In this document: piece after piece, positions 1 to 11,315 of the stretch
Position numbering within the stretch: position 1 is the first letter of the stretch
Layout: each line of letters begins with the position of its first letter
Source: Carnegiea gigantea
Lineage: Eukaryota; Streptophyta; Magnoliopsida; Caryophyllales; Cactaceae
DNA length: 64,000 bases
Direction of reading: 5' to 3'
Assembly (NCBI GenBank): GCA_029747015.1
Contig: JAKOGI010000144.1
Location: 165,001 to 229,000 of the forward strand
Made by a program: the position numbers and the translations under genes
Notes under the pieces: generated by a model
What the model was told of the DNA's origin: nothing
What the model saw: only the letters and a program-made list of their open reading frames with translations
Databases searched by the model: none

Positions 1-590
1 TAAGGCCTGTTTGATGGTTAAGTTGACTGGTTATCTATTAGCTTAGCGTATTAGTACACAACCACTGGAAAGTATTATCTTGAAAAATGAATTTTCATTC
101 TACCAAACAACAGAAAATAAAATTAAAAAAATAATTTTTTATTCTACCAAACAGCAGAAAGTGTAAGTGAAAAATCATTTTTCTTGAAAAAAAATTTTTC
201 ATGAAAAATAATTTTTCGAGAAAATAATTTTCCCCTACCAAACAAACGAAGTCATAATGTCGTGTTCACTTAAAATTTATTAAATAAAATTTATCATGTA
301 GGTATGCCTTGCGCTTAGATAAGGATGTCGTACCAAGCACAGCCAATCAGCAATGTAGCATGTACAAGTAAGACTCAGTATAATATTTGATCATTCTTGC
401 TAATCAATGCATCTAGTAGTTGTTAAATGTAGATAAGTTTATGTCTCTCACCAAATATAGGTCAAATTATTTGGTAGTATGAAAATGCAAATTTCTCTTT
501 AAAAAATTAAGGTAATTGATTTCTTTTTATTGGTGTTCATGGAATCACAAAGGCTAATGGGACAAAGTTAGAACTTTGTCAAATAAACTA
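1..590. other. AT-rich spacer with MITE-like debris
   Basis: No coding region is supported. Positions 60-245 are rich in aaaatcattttt-type blocks and 'ctaccaaacaa' motifs. These are the same building blocks as the termini of the TIR elements at 591-1387 and 1890-2760, so this looks like the decayed right end of a related element. Confidence 0.4.
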
Positions 591-1387
591 AGGGTGTGTT
601 TGGTAGGGGTGAAAATCATTTTTCTAAAAATAATTTTAAGGAAGGAAAATTTATTCAGGGGAAAATCATTTTCCTTAGAATGAAGGAAAATATTTTCACT
701 TTGAATAGAGTGTAAGTTGATTTTACGTTTCTTTGGCTCTCGCACAGTCCCACACTATTTCTCTCTTTCGTGTCTATTTTCTCGACATATGATTCGAAGA
801 TTAAGGCAGTGATATATGGTTCGAAGATTAAGGCAGTGACATATGGTTCAAAGATTAAGGCAGCATATTAAAGATTAGGAAGCTGTATCATCCCGATGCC
901 AGCACCGTTGTTGATGAATCTAACAACCATGATTTCATCGAAATCCAAAACGCTCTACAATCTATCGTTAGGGTTAAGAAGATAGAGAAACTCATCAGAT
1001 TTTTTCCTCTTCTTTGTCTAGATTCCTACTCGAAGGTAAGAAATCGCTACGCGTTGCTAGTATCAAATTGTAAGCAATAGATAAGATCAAAAGAATTGAC
1101 AAATATATATATTGTCATGTCTTTGATCTGGATGACACTACTATTGTAATATAATTCCCCGAAGAACAAAATATAAATTTTCATTTTTCTAAATTTCTTG
1201 CTTCGTTTTTGTTTTTCACTAATGTGCTTCTTTTTAGCTTTTTTCTTCATTTTTTGCTAATCAAATTCATTTTTCAGAAACTTCATTTTTTCTTTTATCA
1301 AACAACTGAAAATATAAGCTAAACATTATTTTACATGAAAAATTATTTTCTAGGAAAATGGTTTTCAACCATACTAAACACACCCTA
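591..1387. mobile_element. Non-autonomous TIR element, about 0.8 kb
   Basis: The left end reads AGGGTGTGTTTGGTAGGGG and continues into gaaaatcattttt. The right end, read on the minus strand, is AGGGTGTGTTTAGTATGGTT followed by gaaaaccatttt. The inverted termini therefore match over about 35 bp with a few differences. The interior is AT-rich with no transposase. The 'GTGTTTGG' terminus is common in hAT-like MITEs, but the superfamily is inference and no clean target-site duplication was established. Confidence 0.5.
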
Positions 1388-1889
1388 AGTGTTGTTTAAT
1401 CATAGGTATAAATCCATGTTATTAATGTCATGATATGCCATGGTTATCAATTAGTACAAATAATTTTGTAAATAATCCAAACAAAAAATCCATTTTTTAA
1501 ATCTCTTGTCAGAAGACTTAACTTACAATGTTACAATACTAAAATAAAAGAGATAATTAAGATCATTTTTGGGCAAGAATATGTTTGGATTTTTTTTTGT
1601 GGTTAATATACATAAAAAAAAATTCAAGTGCAGCCTTTTAATTATTTTAGGACTACCATGTAAATATTTCAGAAGACAACCGTTTCATCCCCTCTAACTG
1701 CAACATAAAAATCAGGAATGAGTGAGTTGCCGATGCACTGTTTCATGGAAAATGTATCTAACGAAAAATTTCTTGTAAAGAAATACCTAGCAATACTATC
1801 TCATTTTTCTCCTTGCCATATGCTCAACATTCTCACTGACAGGCTAGATGCCCGCTAAAGGAAGCCATTTGCAACCAAAACACATTTAG

Positions 1890-2760
1890 ATAGGGTTTAG
1901 TTGGAATGAAAATGGTTTTTTTGAAAAGTTATTTTTCATGAAAAATATTTTTTTAAGTAAAATTGAATTTTATTTTATATTTTTCGTCGTTTGGTACGGG
2001 ATAAATTATTTTTCATAAAAAAAGAAAAAATGTCAACTGAATTGTTTAAGTGGCGAAAAATATCAATGATATTGTCGTGGCGGCGAAAAATGTTGACCTA
2101 GTGGCGGAATGTTCACCTCAAAAATATGGATTTAAGCCTATGTTAATCTATCATATCCGATGATCAAGTTTTGATCTAAACTGTTAAAATAAAATTATTT
2201 TAGTATTAAATAACATGGACCGCATTATTTAAATTGCGTAAAATCTCGATTGAATTGTCGTGGTGGAGAAAAATATTGACCAAATCAAGGAATGTCGAAC
2301 TCAAAGTCTAGATTTGAACGTATTTTAATCTTTTATATCTGAAGATCAAGTTTCGGTCTAAAGTATTAGAATTGTTTTAGTGGTGTGTCAAATGAACTGT
2401 TTCAGTGACAAAAAATATCGATTGAATTGAAGGGGTGGAGATAAATATTACGAAATGAAAGAAACTTAAGTTCAAAATCTAAATTTGAATTTATTTTAAT
2501 ATTTCTCATCCGATAGTGAAGTTTTGATCCAAACTATTAAAATCGGATTTTACACCTAAATTTCTTCTGACTATATCATCAAAAAGTTGAAAGAAGAAAT
2601 TCAAATCTCTATCTTCTCAAAAAAAAAAAAAAATCATTTTCCTCCATTGGGGGAAAGTCATTTTCATTAAAAAATAATTTTCTATTTTTTATTGTCTTAA
2701 ACAAAAGAAAATTAGAAAACCTTTTTACAGAGTAATCATTTTCCCCATCCAAACAAATGA
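1890..2760. mobile_element. TIR-like element with three internal repeats
   Basis: The left end (GGTTTAGTTGGAATGAAAATGG) and the inverted right end (catttgtttggatggggaaaatg) are imperfect inverted repeats made of the same material as the 591-1387 element. Between about 2040 and 2550 the interior is three degenerate direct copies of a unit of roughly 185 bp. Each copy carries a 'cgaaaaatatc..ttg' block and a 'tctcatccgatgatcaagttttgatctaaact'-like block (near 2150-2185, 2328-2365 and 2505-2545). No ORF of note. Boundaries are approximate. Confidence 0.4.
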
Positions 2761-4340
2761 TCGTTACAAAGCTAGGATAGCAACCGCGTGATCATATGAG
2801 ATTGCTTGATTGGAAAAAAGAGCTTCAAACGTTGAGAGATAGGAATTGAATGCCAATGTTTAAGACACAACAGACTAAATAGTTAATTTTAAATTAGTAT
2901 AATTTTTCCATGCAAGACACTCCGGTACATGTTTATTGTCAAATCTAGAGTCACATAAAGCAAGAGTCAATTGCCAACACATTATACGATTTTGAAGTGC
3001 TACAATAATAATTTTTTTAAAATGTGAGTTAGTCAATTACGAATGGAAGATTTTCTTTTCTTAAAAAATTATAAAATTGTTTACAATTTCAAAACTAGTG
3101 TAGACCCGTGTTATGCACGATATATGATAAAATGGATCTTTAGAATATATGTATCATTAAAAAATTTCATTACATACATAATTGATATTATAACTTAGAA
3201 GAGATAGGATGATAAGTAGTTAGTAAAAATGAAAAGTTGTCAACTTCATACATAGCAATGAGATTAATAATGTAGAATAAATATGACGTACATTAATATA
3301 TATGAAGATGAAGTCATGGTAAATAACATGATGGTAAGTTAATGAGTCCGGCAGGATGGCGAAGAATTTTCTTTTTCTTCTTGTACCTATGTAGAGAATA
3401 AATTTTTTAGTAATCATTTGATTGCGAATATTGATATGAATGAAGTTTATGTGCGCATATTTTGTTTTGTATTCTTCTAGTGGAAAACTTCTTCCTCCCA
3501 GTCGACCGAAGTAATAAGAATGAGACACTCTTTTCAAAAAAAAAAATTCATTTCAACCCACTTCTATCAATATAATTTCACCCATTTTCTAACGAAAAGA
3601 ACAGGTCCTTAGTGTAGTTAGGTTACTTGCAAATTGTAATGGTAATTCTTAGGCATAAAATTATGTTACTTACCATCACGTTGAGGGTGACCGTCGATAT
3701 TTATACCATACATACGAGGTTACAGATCTAATTACATGGCACATCTGGAGGGGAAAGATTTTCTTTTAGAGGAGGGCATGGAAATAACAAGACGTGTATT
3801 TGTAAACAATTATAAGTTTATAACAAAACATTGTACATAAAACGGGAACTATCATATAGTTGGTAACAGATCGTCGACTTTGTATCTTCATTGTTAATGG
3901 AGTAGTTCTTCATCTGTGCTATGACCACATGAATATAACACAACTATGACCACTGGTCTTGGTTTCTCTCTTTCACATAAACCTAGATTGGGCTTGGTGT
4001 TAATGCGCCGAGCTGTAAGTTTTGAAATAGACTGGGCTAGGAATAGATCATGGGCTAGCAGTTCGTTGGGCTAACAATTTTATCATCTCGAAAATTGTTT
4101 TTATTCTCAATGTTTAATTAACAACTAATCAACAGCCATCTGAATTTGAGGGCCGAACTAATCATTTTTTAACTGTTGTTTATAGCTTGTTTACGTAGCA
4201 CCTTAGTATGCATTGCTGCTTACCTAACTTAAAGTTGTTAGAACTCTAACTAAGACATTTAGTAGTGTAGAATTACTAAAGTAAGACATTTAACAGTGTG
4301 CAACTACTACACTAAAGACAAGTAGCACATTATTGGAGAA
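2761..4340. other. Intergenic spacer, no gene recognised
   Basis: AT-rich, with only short ORFs that show no family resemblance. Positions 3548-3611 end in 'aacgaaaagaacaggtcctt', which matches the inverted terminus of the MITE family at 10789, 22226 and 29459. A matching left end is not clear, so this is a fragment. Positions 4240-4310 contain two loose copies of 'aagacattta..agtgt'. Confidence 0.4.
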
Positions 4341-4349
4341 GTATGTTTA

Positions 4350-4455
4350 TCTTTCGAACAACTAAAAATAGTATACGAACATTTTATTGCACAAACAGGA
4401 CTTTCTAGAGAAGCCTCATCCTTCGAACATCTAAAAATAGTGTACGAACATCTTC
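4350..4455. repeat. Short direct repeat downstream of the acyl-activating enzyme gene
   Basis: Two direct copies of about 33 bp begin near 4353 and 4419, spaced 66 bp apart. Each reads TTCGAACA(A/T)CTAAAAATAG and then T(A/G)TACGAACAT. They lie just beyond the stop codon of the minus-strand gene, probably in its 3' UTR or terminator region. No function can be assigned. Confidence 0.6.
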
Positions 4456-4534
4456 GTTCTTCCTCAAGATGAAGTACATAATAATCACAACCGCATGACC
4501 AAACTTGAGCATGCATCAATCCCCCAATCCTTTC

Positions 4535-6214
4535 TCACAGACGACTCATTCTTGAACTTGAAGTTGAAGCCCCTAAATTCTTGGCCATTTCCCTCAGTGC
4601 AAACTTCTGGATCTTCCCGGTGGAGGTCTTGGGCAACTCATCTTTGAACACCACCGTTTTAGGCACCATGTAATGCGGCAATCTCTCTCTACAAAACTCA
4701 ATCAATTCTCTCTCCGACGGCTTCTTCGTTACCCCCTCCTTCAAACTCACAAACGCACAAGGCGTCTCCCCCCAGTACTCATCTGGCCGTGCCACCACCG
4801 CCGCCTCCAACACCGTTGGAAAACCATACAACACCGACTCCACCTCCACACTGCTTATATTCTCCCCGCCACTTATGATTATATCCTTGGATCGATCTTT
4901 AATCTCCAAATACCCATCTGGGTGCATCACCCCCACATCCCCTGTTTTGAACCACCCATCTTCTCCCATACTTTTCGCAGTCGCGTCTGGGTCTTTTAAA
5001 TACCCTAGCATCAAAAACCCACCTTGGAGGACTATTTCTCCCACCGATTTTCCGTCGCGATTGACGGGTTTTCGGGTCGCTGGGTCGATTACATCGACTT
5101 CTGCGGCAGCAACGGTTCGGACTCCTTGTCGGGCCTTGAGTTTTGCCCGGTCAGAGGGTGAGAGTTGGTCCCACTGAGGCTTCCACTCACAGGAAACAAC
5201 CAATCCACCGGTTTCGGTGAGGCCGTAGCCATGGCTGACGATGAATCCGAGGGCTTCTGTGCGGCGCAGAATGGAGGCGGGTGGTGGCGCTCCGGCGGTG
5301 AGGATGTGGACGGGGTGGCTGAGAGGGGCGGCATTGGGGAGGTTGGAGAGCATGTTGAGGACCACCGGAGCGCCGCACATGTGGGTCACTTTGTGGCGGT
5401 TGATGGCGGCGTAGATGGTGGCAGCGTCGAACTTCCGGAGGCAGACGTTGGTGGCTCCAACAGCGGCGGTCCCCCACGTGTATCCCCACCCGTTGGCATG
5501 GAACATCGGAAGGGTCCACAAGTAAACAGGTCGTTTCGAAACGGCCCAGTCGATTAGCCCGTTCACCGCGTTGATGAAGGCTCCTCGGTGGCAGTGCACC
5601 ACCCCCTTGGGCAACGCCGTCGTTCCAGAGGTATAGTTCAACACAATGGGATCCCAATCGCTCTCGGGCCGAACCCACCTGAAATCCGGGTCGCCCCTCT
5701 TCACCATCTCCTCATACGTGGCAAACACATCTCCTTTAAAGGCACCTCCGTCATCTTGGCTCTTCCCAACCTCTTCATCCTCGATGAGCACAACCCTGGG
5801 GCGGGGGTAGGCAGCCGGCAGGAGAGAGAAAGCCCGGGTCAAGAGAGAGAAAGACTGGAAGTCAACGAGGACAAGGCTTGATTCGCTGTGGCGGAGGAGC
5901 ACGGAGACCGTCCTGGGGTCGAGCCGGGTGTTGATGGTATTGAGAACAGCGCCGCACATAGGGATGGCGAAGTGGAGCTCGTACGCGGCGGGGATGTTGG
6001 GAGCTAAAACGGACACCACATGGCGTCTTCCGATGCCGATGGATGAGAGAGATGACGCAATCTGGAGACATCGACGGTGGGTCTGAGACCATGTGTACAC
6101 GGTGTCGTTGTAGACGACGGACGCGGCCTCACCGTAAGCCGTCGCCGCCCGATCGAGTAAGCCCAAAGGGGTCAGCGGGCTGGAGTTGGGAGGTCGGGGT
6201 CGGAGTTGATCCAT
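4535..6214 (-). CDS. Peroxisomal acyl-activating enzyme (AMP-binding acyl-CoA synthetase)
   Basis: An intronless ORF of 559 residues of the plant acyl-activating enzyme group that includes AAE1 and benzoate/cinnamate-CoA ligases (BZO1 type). These enzymes form an acyl-adenylate from a carboxylic acid and ATP and then transfer the acyl group to CoA. Visible motifs in order are the ATP-binding loop YTSGTTALPKGV (about residue 200), YGLTETGG (about 330), the hinge and C-domain segment GDVGVMHPDGYLEIKDRSKD followed by GGENISSVEVE, and the catalytic-lysine region PKTSTGKIQKF near the end. The last three residues are SRL, a peroxisomal targeting signal type 1. The first ATG (6214-6212) begins the N-terminus MDQLRPRPPNSSPLTPLG, usual for the family. 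Loop position 7 is Ala where many AMP-binding proteins have Gly; family members vary there. The substrate (aromatic or short/medium fatty acid) cannot be read from the sequence. The coding region is distinctly GC-richer than its flanks. Confidence 0.93.
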   Translation of the reverse strand: MDQLRPRPPNSSPLTPLGLLDRAATAYGEAASVVYNDTVYTWSQTHRRCLQIASSLSSIGIGRRHVVSVLAPNIPAAYELHFAIPMCGAVLNTINTRLDPRTVSVLLRHSESSLVLVDFQSFSLLTRAFSLLPAAYPRPRVVLIEDEEVGKSQDDGGAFKGDVFATYEEMVKRGDPDFRWVRPESDWDPIVLNYTSGTTALPKGVVHCHRGAFINAVNGLIDWAVSKRPVYLWTLPMFHANGWGYTWGTAAVGATNVCLRKFDAATIYAAINRHKVTHMCGAPVVLNMLSNLPNAAPLSHPVHILTAGAPPPASILRRTEALGFIVSHGYGLTETGGLVVSCEWKPQWDQLSPSDRAKLKARQGVRTVAAAEVDVIDPATRKPVNRDGKSVGEIVLQGGFLMLGYLKDPDATAKSMGEDGWFKTGDVGVMHPDGYLEIKDRSKDIIISGGENISSVEVESVLYGFPTVLEAAVVARPDEYWGETPCAFVSLKEGVTKKPSERELIEFCRERLPHYMVPKTVVFKDELPKTSTGKIQKFALREMAKNLGASTSSSRMSRL

Positions 6215-8030
6215 TAATGATCAAATCGCAAGTGCTGTCAACTCTCTTCTATAACACGGGGTTACTGGTTTTCTGTGATCTTATCAGAGTCTAGAAAAGA
6301 GGAGAGACTCTGACTCTTGGGTGTGAACATAGATGGTTCTCTATAACGCTCTCAGTTTGGGTGTACTGGTTATTAGGTTCTCCGGATGTCCTTGTGTACC
6401 GTCAGCCTCACTGGTGGGACCAGATTGGACAACAATTTGTTGTCTTATGTGGTTAGGTCATGACAATGGCATGGCCAGTAGGGCCACATTCTGGAAGTCC
6501 TTGCACCAAACAATTGCATTTCTAGAATTGTGATCCAAAATTTCTGTCCGTGATTTAAAAAATGATATATAATAGTAATCCTTTCAACTCGCCCCATCAT
6601 CTAACTCGTGGCCATAATTCGCTCACTATTCTTTTTTGTTTTTATTTTTTTTGCTAAGTAAGCTTCAAACTTTTTTTTGAAAAAGTTTGACCAATGATAT
6701 ATTAACAGTGAATTTTACAAAATATTATTTTATTTGATGATTCAAGTTGATGATCTATAAAATATAAAGAAAAAAGAAAAAATTAACTTGTAGAACGATA
6801 AAAAAGATATAAATCCTCACTTATAACTCAAACACTTAGGTCATCAATCCAGATGCTCTTATATATGCGGTTTGCGTAATTCAAGTGATGACAATGACAT
6901 CACTGATTTAATGGATGTTTTGTTGGTGTCTACTCTCTTCGTATTGGGAAGGGGAGCATTCGCGTATTTACGTACAGCTTGTTAAATAAAATTAATCGTT
7001 TGGATAAGCATTAGGCTGACAGCTGCTGCCTGAAAAATTACTAATTATATAAATAGTTGATTAATTAAAAAAATACTTGTCAATAAGATAATTATTTAGT
7101 TTAGTAATTAAAGAGAATGTATTAGTTATTTTATCTTATCAACTGTTTGATAACACTAATTTTCGATTATTATTTTTTAGTCTTGAATCTTTTATTTTAC
7201 CTGCGCCAAGTTATTGTTGACCCAATAAAAATTAGAGTTCTTCCATCACAGATTTTTTTCATTCACAAGACTTGAGTTCGAAACACTGCATGAGGAGAAT
7301 AAATGTCAAACAACTTGAACCAATTTGTATTAGTATATTAATTTAATTAGATACAATTAGTATCTTTGTTAATAAATAACTATTGTATACTTTCCTATTA
7401 AAATCTATCCTATAGCTCTTTAAATTTTTACAAAGATTTCTTAAAAATGAGACTCAACGAAGGAAGTTCACAATTTGACTGTCTATGAAAGAACGTAGGG
7501 CAAATGGGACTTACGATGCCTGGTGGCACGCTTAAGACATTCCAGCCAGCTAGCTGGTTACTTCTTGTACTAACCCGTTTCCCCATTAATATGTATATTA
7601 TATTTTTAAAAGTATATATTCTCAAAATACTCTATCAGTAAATATATATTAAAAATTAATATATAATAAATATATACATAAAAAATATATACATATGAGC
7701 AATGAAAGCAAGGAGGCTTCCCTTATCCCATTAATTGTTATATTTAAGCCCCTACAATCAAGGTGGAGTAATAATACTGGTTTGGTAAAGATTACAAAGC
7801 CCTGCCGTAACTAGTATACCATCTTACTAATGACTCCCCGCAAAAATAAGAGCTTAATGAACAGTGGTTGAAGCAAATGGCTGCTAGACTATTCCTCATA
7901 TCAGTCAAAAAAGGGCATACATCATCAATTCATGTCGGGCTTGTGACAAAAATGAGGGCACGTGCTTTTACATTTACTATAAATACTCAGCTTATTATCG
8001 AATTTCGTTGAATCACATCAAAGTTATACG
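6215..8030. other. Intergenic spacer
   Basis: The first few hundred bases are presumably the promoter of the minus-strand acyl-activating enzyme gene; no TATA box is convincing. The rest is AT-rich without a gene. Positions 7630-7710 (ATATATTAAAAATTAATATA and onward) match 14735-14810 at most positions, so both belong to one dispersed AT-rich repeat family. Confidence 0.4.
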
Positions 8031-8035
8031 AAGAT

Positions 8036-9892
8036 GTTGTTTGGCCTATTTTTAGAAAACTGCTTTTGTTTTATAAAAGTAGTTTCTTTAAAAGCTATTT
8101 TTAGAAAAATTATAAAGTGTTTGACCTAATTTACATGAAAATAGTTTTGAACATTTCGAGTTGTTTGGCCAAATTTTTTTTAAAGTACTTCTCAATTAAT
8201 CTATAATTTGTTATTTTTCGTTTTACATTATAATTATTTATGTCTTCTTATTTCTTTACTAAAGTAAGAGTTTGCTTTTTTTTTTTTGGGTCCGTAACCA
8301 TCAATTTCTATGTATTTCTAAGAGATAATACACATATGAAATTTTATTCTTTGGTTAGCTTCAAATTAAAAAATACAAACAACCAATAGTGAAGCATTAT
8401 TTCCGAATGATGCCAAACGTCTCTCATGATCAAGATTTAATGTCTTACTCTACAAAAGTAATACAAAACATTGTGGAAAAAACAATTATAAATATTACAC
8501 AAACATTAAAAAAAATATTGTTAGATTGGGCCAAACTGAATGGACAAAATTCAACAATTATAAAATAAATAGAGAACAGATAATTTGATAGAGAAGTTAC
8601 CTAACCAAGTATCTTTAAAGTTTAATAACTAAATTGAGATTTTTGGAGGCAACTTCTAAACTATATCATAATTAGTTAAATTATAAAAAAGTCCAAATTG
8701 CTAAGAAAAACCATTTCATTAAACTTATTTAAAAACAAAATTAATTATCAAGAGAAGTCATGAAATGTTAAATATTAAAGAAAATATAACATAGGCATGG
8801 AAATTTTAGCAAGTTCAAAGTGACAAACGTGTAGAGCATGAAGAAATTATAATTTGGGTGGGGGGATGAGCTGGAAAGCAGAGCATGGCAGTGGACTTAA
8901 CCAAAGAAAGAATGACACCAAAATTTAGAAGCAAATGGACCACGAAATTGGGTCAACCAAAGTGAACATATAATTGTAGCATTTCTGGTTTCCTTTATTT
9001 TCCCTCACCAAATTCATTAGCCCTCATTTCTCCTTCTCTAGCAAGTTCTTCTTCGTCCTCCCATTCATTTCACCGTTTCCCTGTAAATTTTATAGCTCAG
9101 TTTGAATTGCTCTATCTTTCTCATTTTCTTTCTCTCTCTTCCTGAATCCTTTCCACCCATCTGATCTCTATTATTTACCCCACTATAGTCCATCACTCAC
9201 TCACCACCATCTCAATATCTTTGCGTAACAATTCAGAGCAGAAATTGTAGATCTGGATGAAAGAATTATGGCCAGACCAATACAAAAACAATATTTAAAA
9301 AAATATATTACCATGGATTGACATATACCATTTCAAATTCCATTATTTGGCTGAGTTGTATGAATTTCATACAATATCTCCATTTCACTCATTCCCCACC
9401 AAGAACAGAGACTACAAATTATGAATTTTAAAAGAATGAAATTGTTAGATTAGCATGGATTAATGACAGTCACCTCCTTCTTTGGGTATGGTCTTTTATG
9501 ATACTGATGAGACGGAGTCATGTTGATCTAAACAAAGTTGCAGAGAAGACCTATATTGAAGAACATAGAGAAAGTGTAATATTGTAGTTCTGTGAATTGA
9601 AGCAAGAGAGGGGGAAAGCAGTGAGTATTTATAGGTGTTGATTAGGAATTTTTAAGCTCTTCAGGGGTAATTCTACCCATATCTGAAACGCAATATCATT
9701 TCCGCATCTCTTGGCCGAGAGTTTGCCTGATTTGTAGAAGTAGAAGCAGCAAAACGATGCTTCTGTTTCTAGAGGCAGTTACCCAGAGAATCACTTTTGA
9801 AAAACAGTTTTTTATTTTTGAAAATAGTTATATTTGGCTTCGTTTGTATTTTTCAAGGTCAAAAACCCACTTTTAAACTAGGCCAAACACCC
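8036..9892. mobile_element. Possible hAT-like non-autonomous element or pair of MITEs
   Basis: The left end contains TGTTTGGCCTATTTTTAG near 8040. The right end, read on the minus strand, contains GTGTTTGGCCTAGTTTAAAA near 9885. They share a perfect inverted TGTTTGGCCTA. The left flank repeats related 'gtttgacctaattta' and 'ttgtttggccaaattt' motifs, so it could instead be two separate MITEs. There is no transposase. The interior (8980-9640) looks promoter-like: a CT-rich stretch on the plus strand and a TATA box on the minus strand. Confidence 0.3.
9450..9521 (-). CDS. Possible 23-residue small ORF with TATA box
   Basis: On the minus strand a TATAAATA box (9626-9633) lies about 105 bp upstream of an ATG (9521-9519). 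That ATG opens 23 codons, starting MTPSHQYHKRP and ending INPC, before TAA (9452-9450). The leader is CT-rich, as plant 5' UTRs often are. The product is basic in the middle, with no signal peptide. I do not recognise a family. It may be a chance ORF, a peptide gene, an upstream ORF, or the start of a non-coding transcript. Confidence 0.2.
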   Translation of the reverse strand: MTPSHQYHKRPYPKKEVTVINPC

Positions 9893-10100
9893 ACTAAAAT
9901 ATTGTGAATCATGCTGTATTGGTTTACATTAGTAGAGACAAATTATGCTAAATTGTAATTGTCGCTGTTGGGTTGTATTATATTGTGAAGAATAAAGCTG
10001 AATTATATTGAATGATGATGAATTGTACTGAATTATGCTGAGAGTGGTTGAATATTGTTAATAAGTACTTATGATAAATTTAAAATAATATGTATCCAGT
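9893..10100. other. AT-rich spacer with simple degenerate repeats
   Basis: A run of degenerate 'gctgaattatattgaatgatgatgaattgtactgaa'-type repeats lies at about 9985-10050. No gene is seen. Confidence 0.4.
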
Positions 10101-10589
10101 TGTGTGGAAAAACTTAGCTTTGCAAGTGGGCTGTAGGTTCCAAGGTAAGTAAGTAGAAGGAAGGCTTTTCTATACATTGTGTGTGATTTCCCAAGGAAAG
10201 GTGTGCTAGGAAGCTTCTAGGAGGATGCATGAAAAAAGTTTAGAAATAGTTTGGAAAGGAAGCCAATTTCTTTTATAAATATACAGGAGGGGGTCTTTTG
10301 TTAGGAATCTAGAAGTATATGTATAGGTAGCAATGAGTTAAGGGTTGCTAGGGAAGCACATCAAGAAAGAGGATAGGAAGAGGAAATTGTTTATGGGTGT
10401 AGGGACTACAAACTTGTGCGAAGAGGGAATCATTTATATGTACGAGAAATTTAAACTTGTAAACCAAAAAAGCCTTTTGTATATTGTTAATGAAATAGAA
10501 AAAATATAATTTTTTCTCAATTTTCTTCTTGCGTGCGTTCCTGAATGTTTAGTGTTTAGATACGCATATACAAATACATATATTGAACA
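10101..10589 (+). mobile_element. Copia-like LTR (solo or remnant) with adjacent primer-binding site
   Basis: A segment of about 489 bp begins TGTGTGGAAAAACTTAGC and ends ATATTGAACA, giving TG...CA termini. It is immediately followed by TGATATCAACGC (10590), which resembles the initiator-methionine-tRNA primer-binding site TGGTATCAGAGC of plant Copia elements. A TATA-like 'ttataaatata' lies near 10275. About 190 bp beyond the binding site could be leader, but no gag-pol follows before the MITE at 10789. A second LTR was not found, so this is inference from ends and position. Confidence 0.4.
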
Positions 10590-10788
10590 TGATATCAACG
10601 CATTGGTGGTGCAATGAGATCAGGATGACTTATCATAGACATCATTTAAGTTTGACATTTGGTATGCACAATTTGCTTGGAGCATGGTAATGGGTACTAC
10701 TTGGAGTTATCAACAAGATCTATTGGGCCTGGATTATATGGGCTTGGCTTACAACTTTGTTAGGTCAAGTATTAAAGAAGAAGACTAA

Positions 10789-11072
10789 GGCCCTGTTCTT
10801 TTGCTGATAAATTTTAATTTACCAACTTTAATTAAATTGAATCAATTTCAACCAAATTTACCAACTTTAATAAAAAATATCTATTTCAATCAATTTTAAT
10901 CCACTTTAATTCATTTTTTACTGTTTTAACCAATTTTTATCTAGTAGATAAAAAAATTCAATCCACTTCAACAAAAGTTTATTTGCTTTAACTTACATAA
11001 ATCTATTTCTATTAATATTAATCAATTTCATATATTTACCAACTTATATTTTACAGCGAAACGAAAAGGCCC
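10789..11072. mobile_element. MITE of the GGCCCTGTTCTTTT family
   Basis: The left terminus is GGCCCTGTTCTTTTGCTG. The right terminus, inverted, is GGGCCTTTTCGTTTCGCTG. The interior of about 250 bp is built of 'aaccaactttaatcc'-like C/T/A-rich words, exactly as in the element at 29459-29761. Related copies lie at 22226 and, truncated, near 3600. It sits just upstream of the small membrane-protein gene, within its likely promoter. Confidence 0.65.
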
Positions 11073-11315
11073 TAATAGATGGCAAGGTTCTGCCTTTTTG
11101 GGCTTTGGCTCTGAAGTGCCGAGTAAGGACTTGTCAAAGGATGACCATTTGCAGACAGCACATCAAATTTGAGGATTTTATTTTTGAATAATAACAAAAA
11201 CAAAGCCAAGATGAATTAGGAAGATGAAGGTTAAAGGAAAATAAACGAGAAATTCATCACAGATTGCAAATTTCTGATCCATCGCAGAGAGAGACACAGA
11301 GAGAGAGAGAGAGAG

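Noticed and set aside
5165..5678. Several ORFs over 90 codons opposite or overlapping the acyl-activating enzyme gene
   Set aside because: They are shadows caused by the GC-rich coding sequence and show no family resemblance.
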